Source: Epiperipatus broadwayi
Taxonomy: Eukaryota; Onychophora; Udeonychophora; Euonychophora; Peripatidae
Assembly (NCBI GenBank): GCA_028023455.1
Contig: JAQFVV010012507.1
Coordinates: forward strand, 2,491,456-2,555,455
Direction: 5' to 3'
Length of the DNA stretch: 64,000 nucleotides
The position numbers and the translations under genes were made by a program. The notes beneath the pieces are model-generated. The model did not search any database, was not told the origin of the DNA, and was given only the letters and a program-made list of their open reading frames with translations. Numbering within the stretch: the first letter of the stretch is position 1; the number at the start of each line of letters is the position of its first letter. Below, one piece after another: positions 61,601 to 64,000 of the stretch.

Positions 61601-63000
61601 ATTGTAATTTGAATTTTGTATTTTATATTAATATTCAAGGAGGACATGATATTTAGGGTATGATTAGTATAATTATATAATTGCAGTTAAGCACTTTTAT
61701 TCCAAGCAAGTTTGATTTTAATCTGACATGATCAGGTCATTACGTGAAGCATTTGTCATATAATTTGGGTTTTATTAATTAAATATGATGATCATTGAAT
61801 CATCACTCTCCGAATGTTGCTAATGCGAGCCACACTCTTATTACTGAGCTTTGTCACATCAGTGATCTTATCGTTACTTTAAATATAGGAAGAAATCACT
61901 TCCTCCCTCACTCGTTATTATATTGGAACACTAAAGGTTCACGGCTTTGTCCCGACCTGGTTTTCCCTGCATTCCACAGATTATTCATAGGCCAGAAAAG
62001 ACTTGTAGAATATAAGCCACCCTTCTACTTCTTAAATCACTGACAAGCCATTATATTTCCTTTTCAGTTTTAATGCGTGTAAGTCATTAGTACCGTTTAT
62101 TTCTCATTTCCAATAAAGCCCCGCTCTTATGCTTATGAATTTTAAAGAATTGATTTTATTAACACCAAATAACTTTATGTTCATCTATAATTTTAAATAA
62201 GTTATTTGTTAAATATTGAAGTTATGCCCTAAATACTCATTATGCTTTACATTAATTGATTTATGGATTTGGGAAAATGAATCTCACATCTTTCTTTTTT
62301 TTTTTTAAAATTAGAATCATAGTTCTTTCCTAATGAAATACCTTTATTTACTTTTGTCTCCATGTCAGGGCATAGACATATATATTTCTCCCACACTTGC
62401 ATATTAATTATTGGCACATGAGCATGACTGCCATTATTTATTGTAATTCATGCTCTAAAGACTAGAGATAGTATATCATGCTAATCATAAACATTCGAAC
62501 AAATATTATTTATTATTAAACATTTTATATAACATTTGGTTTTGACTTTCTTCATTAGTTATTAATTATTTTGGATATTAATGCTCACTTGCTGTATTGG
62601 CAACCCAAATATACATATATGAATTTTTTTAGAAACATCCATAGTCATTTTATTGTATGTTAGCTAGAGTCAGATCAGAGGTTTCAGAAATCATCATCAT
62701 CCATTGAGCTAGTTTCTTGGCGCATAGTCATCTGCCATCAACATGTGTTATCCATTTATTTGATCTGAGCTCTTAAGTTGGGTTCAAATTCAGTTTGGTC
62801 TTGGATGTAATTATTTGGTTCACCTGGGTTTGAAGTCCGGTGTCAGGTTTAAGGTCATGTTGGGGATGGCATCTGTTGACTGGTACAACATATTGCATTC
62901 CCAAGTTGATGCTCCTAAAGTTGCAAAGTCTAGGGCAGCTGCCCCTTTTGTCCCTCCTCTGATTATTCCTGGATATATATATATATATATATAATAAAAA
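58610..63000. other. Non-coding, AT-rich, unassigned
   Basis: No gene is supported. Short open frames at 59139-59369, 60821-61009 (minus), 61795-62043 and 62773-63018 (minus) have no recognised motif. A moderately GC-rich repeat-like patch lies at about 62750-62970 beside an AT run (62973-62993). Confidence 0.5.
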
Positions 63001-63058
63001 TGAGGAGATAATATCCATTAAAGAGAAACATCAACCTTTATTATTACCAAGAAATTAT

Positions 63059-63643
63059 CAATCACTACTAATTGACAACTCCTGAAGCTAAGCAACTTTT
63101 TCTCATAAACCTATAATAGTCTTATGTTGAGGGTGTTTTGTTGAAGTGAAAGAGGTTTTCTTTTACTTCAAATTCAAGTTCTTATGTGGATTTAAACCTA
63201 GAAAGTTATTTATAGGTATGAGAATGTCAAAGAGTAGCATCTTTCTTGGCTTTCTGCAAATAATATTTTTAACTTCTTCAGTGAGTTGTGTATGTTGAAT
63301 TAAATGTTTTTATGGATTGTTGTTATAATAATTAATAGAAATAAGAAGATAATATTCATTAACTACAGTGAAACTGTAACCTTTGTTGTTAGCAAGAAAT
63401 TATCAATTACTATACAACTATTTGGAGAAGCTACTATTATTTGTAGAATGTCAAGAAAGTTGATATTCTTTCACATTTTCACACCTATAAAAATTAACTT
63501 TCTGGTTTTAAATCTATAAAATTTCACTTGGAAGTAAAAGATGACCCGTTTTACTTCAATAAAAGATCCCCCAACTAAAGAGCTACTATAGTTTTATGAG
63601 AAAAACTTGTTTAGCCTTAGGAATTGTCAATTAGTAGTAATTG
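63059..63643. repeat. Fold-back repeat, about 180-bp arms
   Basis: 63059-63241 is the imperfect complement of 63462-63643: ACTACTAATTGACAA near 63064 mirrors TTGTCAATTAGTAGT near 63625, and CTTTTTCTCATAAAC mirrors TTTATGAGAAAAAC. A segment before the left arm (63006-63070, GATAATATCCATTAA...GAAATTATCAATCACT) recurs in direct orientation in the centre (63347-63420). This arm-plus-direct-repeat layout is the same as at 42751-43531, although the sequences differ. Confidence 0.85.
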
Positions 63644-63698
63644 TAAATATTTGATATACAGGCACTCTTCACAGACCTGGAGCCTAATTGTAAATATA

Positions 63699-64000
63699 GG
63701 GGATTTGAACTCAGACTTTCAAACATCTTTCAACTATCCATACTATTTCATTACACTGATACACATGACTACATACATCTAGATTTGAGCATTTCATCAT
63801 CAGATTTTCAATGGTATAGATTGGCTGAAGAATTGGAGTTTGGAGTGAATTGAAATCTGTCCATTAAATTATGAAGATTTGCTATCTTAATATAAACTGG
63901 ACACTGATTACATATATGTGTGAGAGATGATAATCTGGATCAACTGATGAGGGCTGGTTTATCATGAAATACTTATATTGGTGATTATTTACCTTTTCTA
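63699..64000. mobile_element. Second hammerhead/tRNA-like fold-back, cut by window end
   Basis: The left part shares GGATTTGAACTCAGACTTTCAA and CTGATACACATGA--ACATACAT with 31391-31470. The right part shares the hammerhead segment with 31602-31656. The minus strand of 63699-63712 is box B-like (GAGTTCAAATCCCC). The right tRNA-like module would lie beyond the window. Confidence 0.7.
63932..63986 (+). ncRNA. Hammerhead ribozyme-like motif C
   Basis: AATC, TGG, ATCAA, core CTGATGA at 63944-63950, stem II region 63951-63965, GAAAT, ACTT, ATA, then TTGGT and GATT. Inner stem I pairs ATCAA with TTGGT (one G-U) and outer stem I pairs AATC with GATT. Motif B uses GATC/GATC at that place, so pairing has been kept by a compensating change. 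Catalytic G12 (63966) and the two adenines are intact, but stem II is weakened. Cleavage would follow A63977. Confidence 0.75.

Overview
The window is AT-rich, intron- and repeat-dominated animal DNA, not a gene-dense or prokaryotic region. Introns look very large, AT dinucleotide microsatellites are frequent, and the transposons are RTE LINEs, Penelope-like elements with GIY-YIG domains, Ty3/gypsy LTR elements, hAT transposons, tRNA-derived SINEs and many fold-back repeats. This mixture suggests a mollusc, most likely a coleoid cephalopod such as an octopus. That is an inference from repeat content, with moderate confidence.

Layout. 1-1866: satellite of identical 318-bp units. 4391-7682: nearly full-length but broken RTE retrotransposon (+). 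8517-8608: the only convincing host coding sequence, one exon encoding the C-terminal half of a PDZ domain, with splice sites on both sides. 9966-14606: SINE, hAT transposase scrap, coiled-coil gag-like remnant. 14648-20165: two Penelope-like elements head to head, the right one interrupted by a solo LTR and by a roughly 260-bp insert carrying a hammerhead-ribozyme-like fold. 25666-28436: decayed hAT transposon with 8-bp target duplications. 31380-31761: fold-back element joining hammerhead-like and tRNA-like modules on both strands. 32456-32550: SINE with a 13-bp target duplication. 33544-36467: second RTE copy (-) with an 11-bp target duplication. 37819-38290: degenerate array of a CCAAATGTAATGGAA motif. 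42751-43531: large fold-back repeat. 43879-48788: Ty3/gypsy element with RNase H and integrase remnants. 49673-53543: second LTR element with a gag remnant. 55655-56206: tRNA-SINE-like fold-back with a 14-bp target duplication. 56759-58047: CpG-richer LTR-like insert. 63059-63643: fold-back. 63699 to the end: second copy of the hammerhead/tRNA-like family, cut by the window edge.

How the parts work together. No pathway or operon can be assembled. The host signal is a lone PDZ exon, so much of the window is probably intron of that plus-strand gene, but its extent cannot be fixed from here. All transposon genes seen are broken. The most interesting theme is the number of long inverted repeats, several combining a Pol III-like tRNA module with a hammerhead-like ribozyme core. 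In four hammerhead-like cores the CpG at the stem II/G12 junction has become TpG or CpA, as expected if methylated CpG decay were inactivating them.
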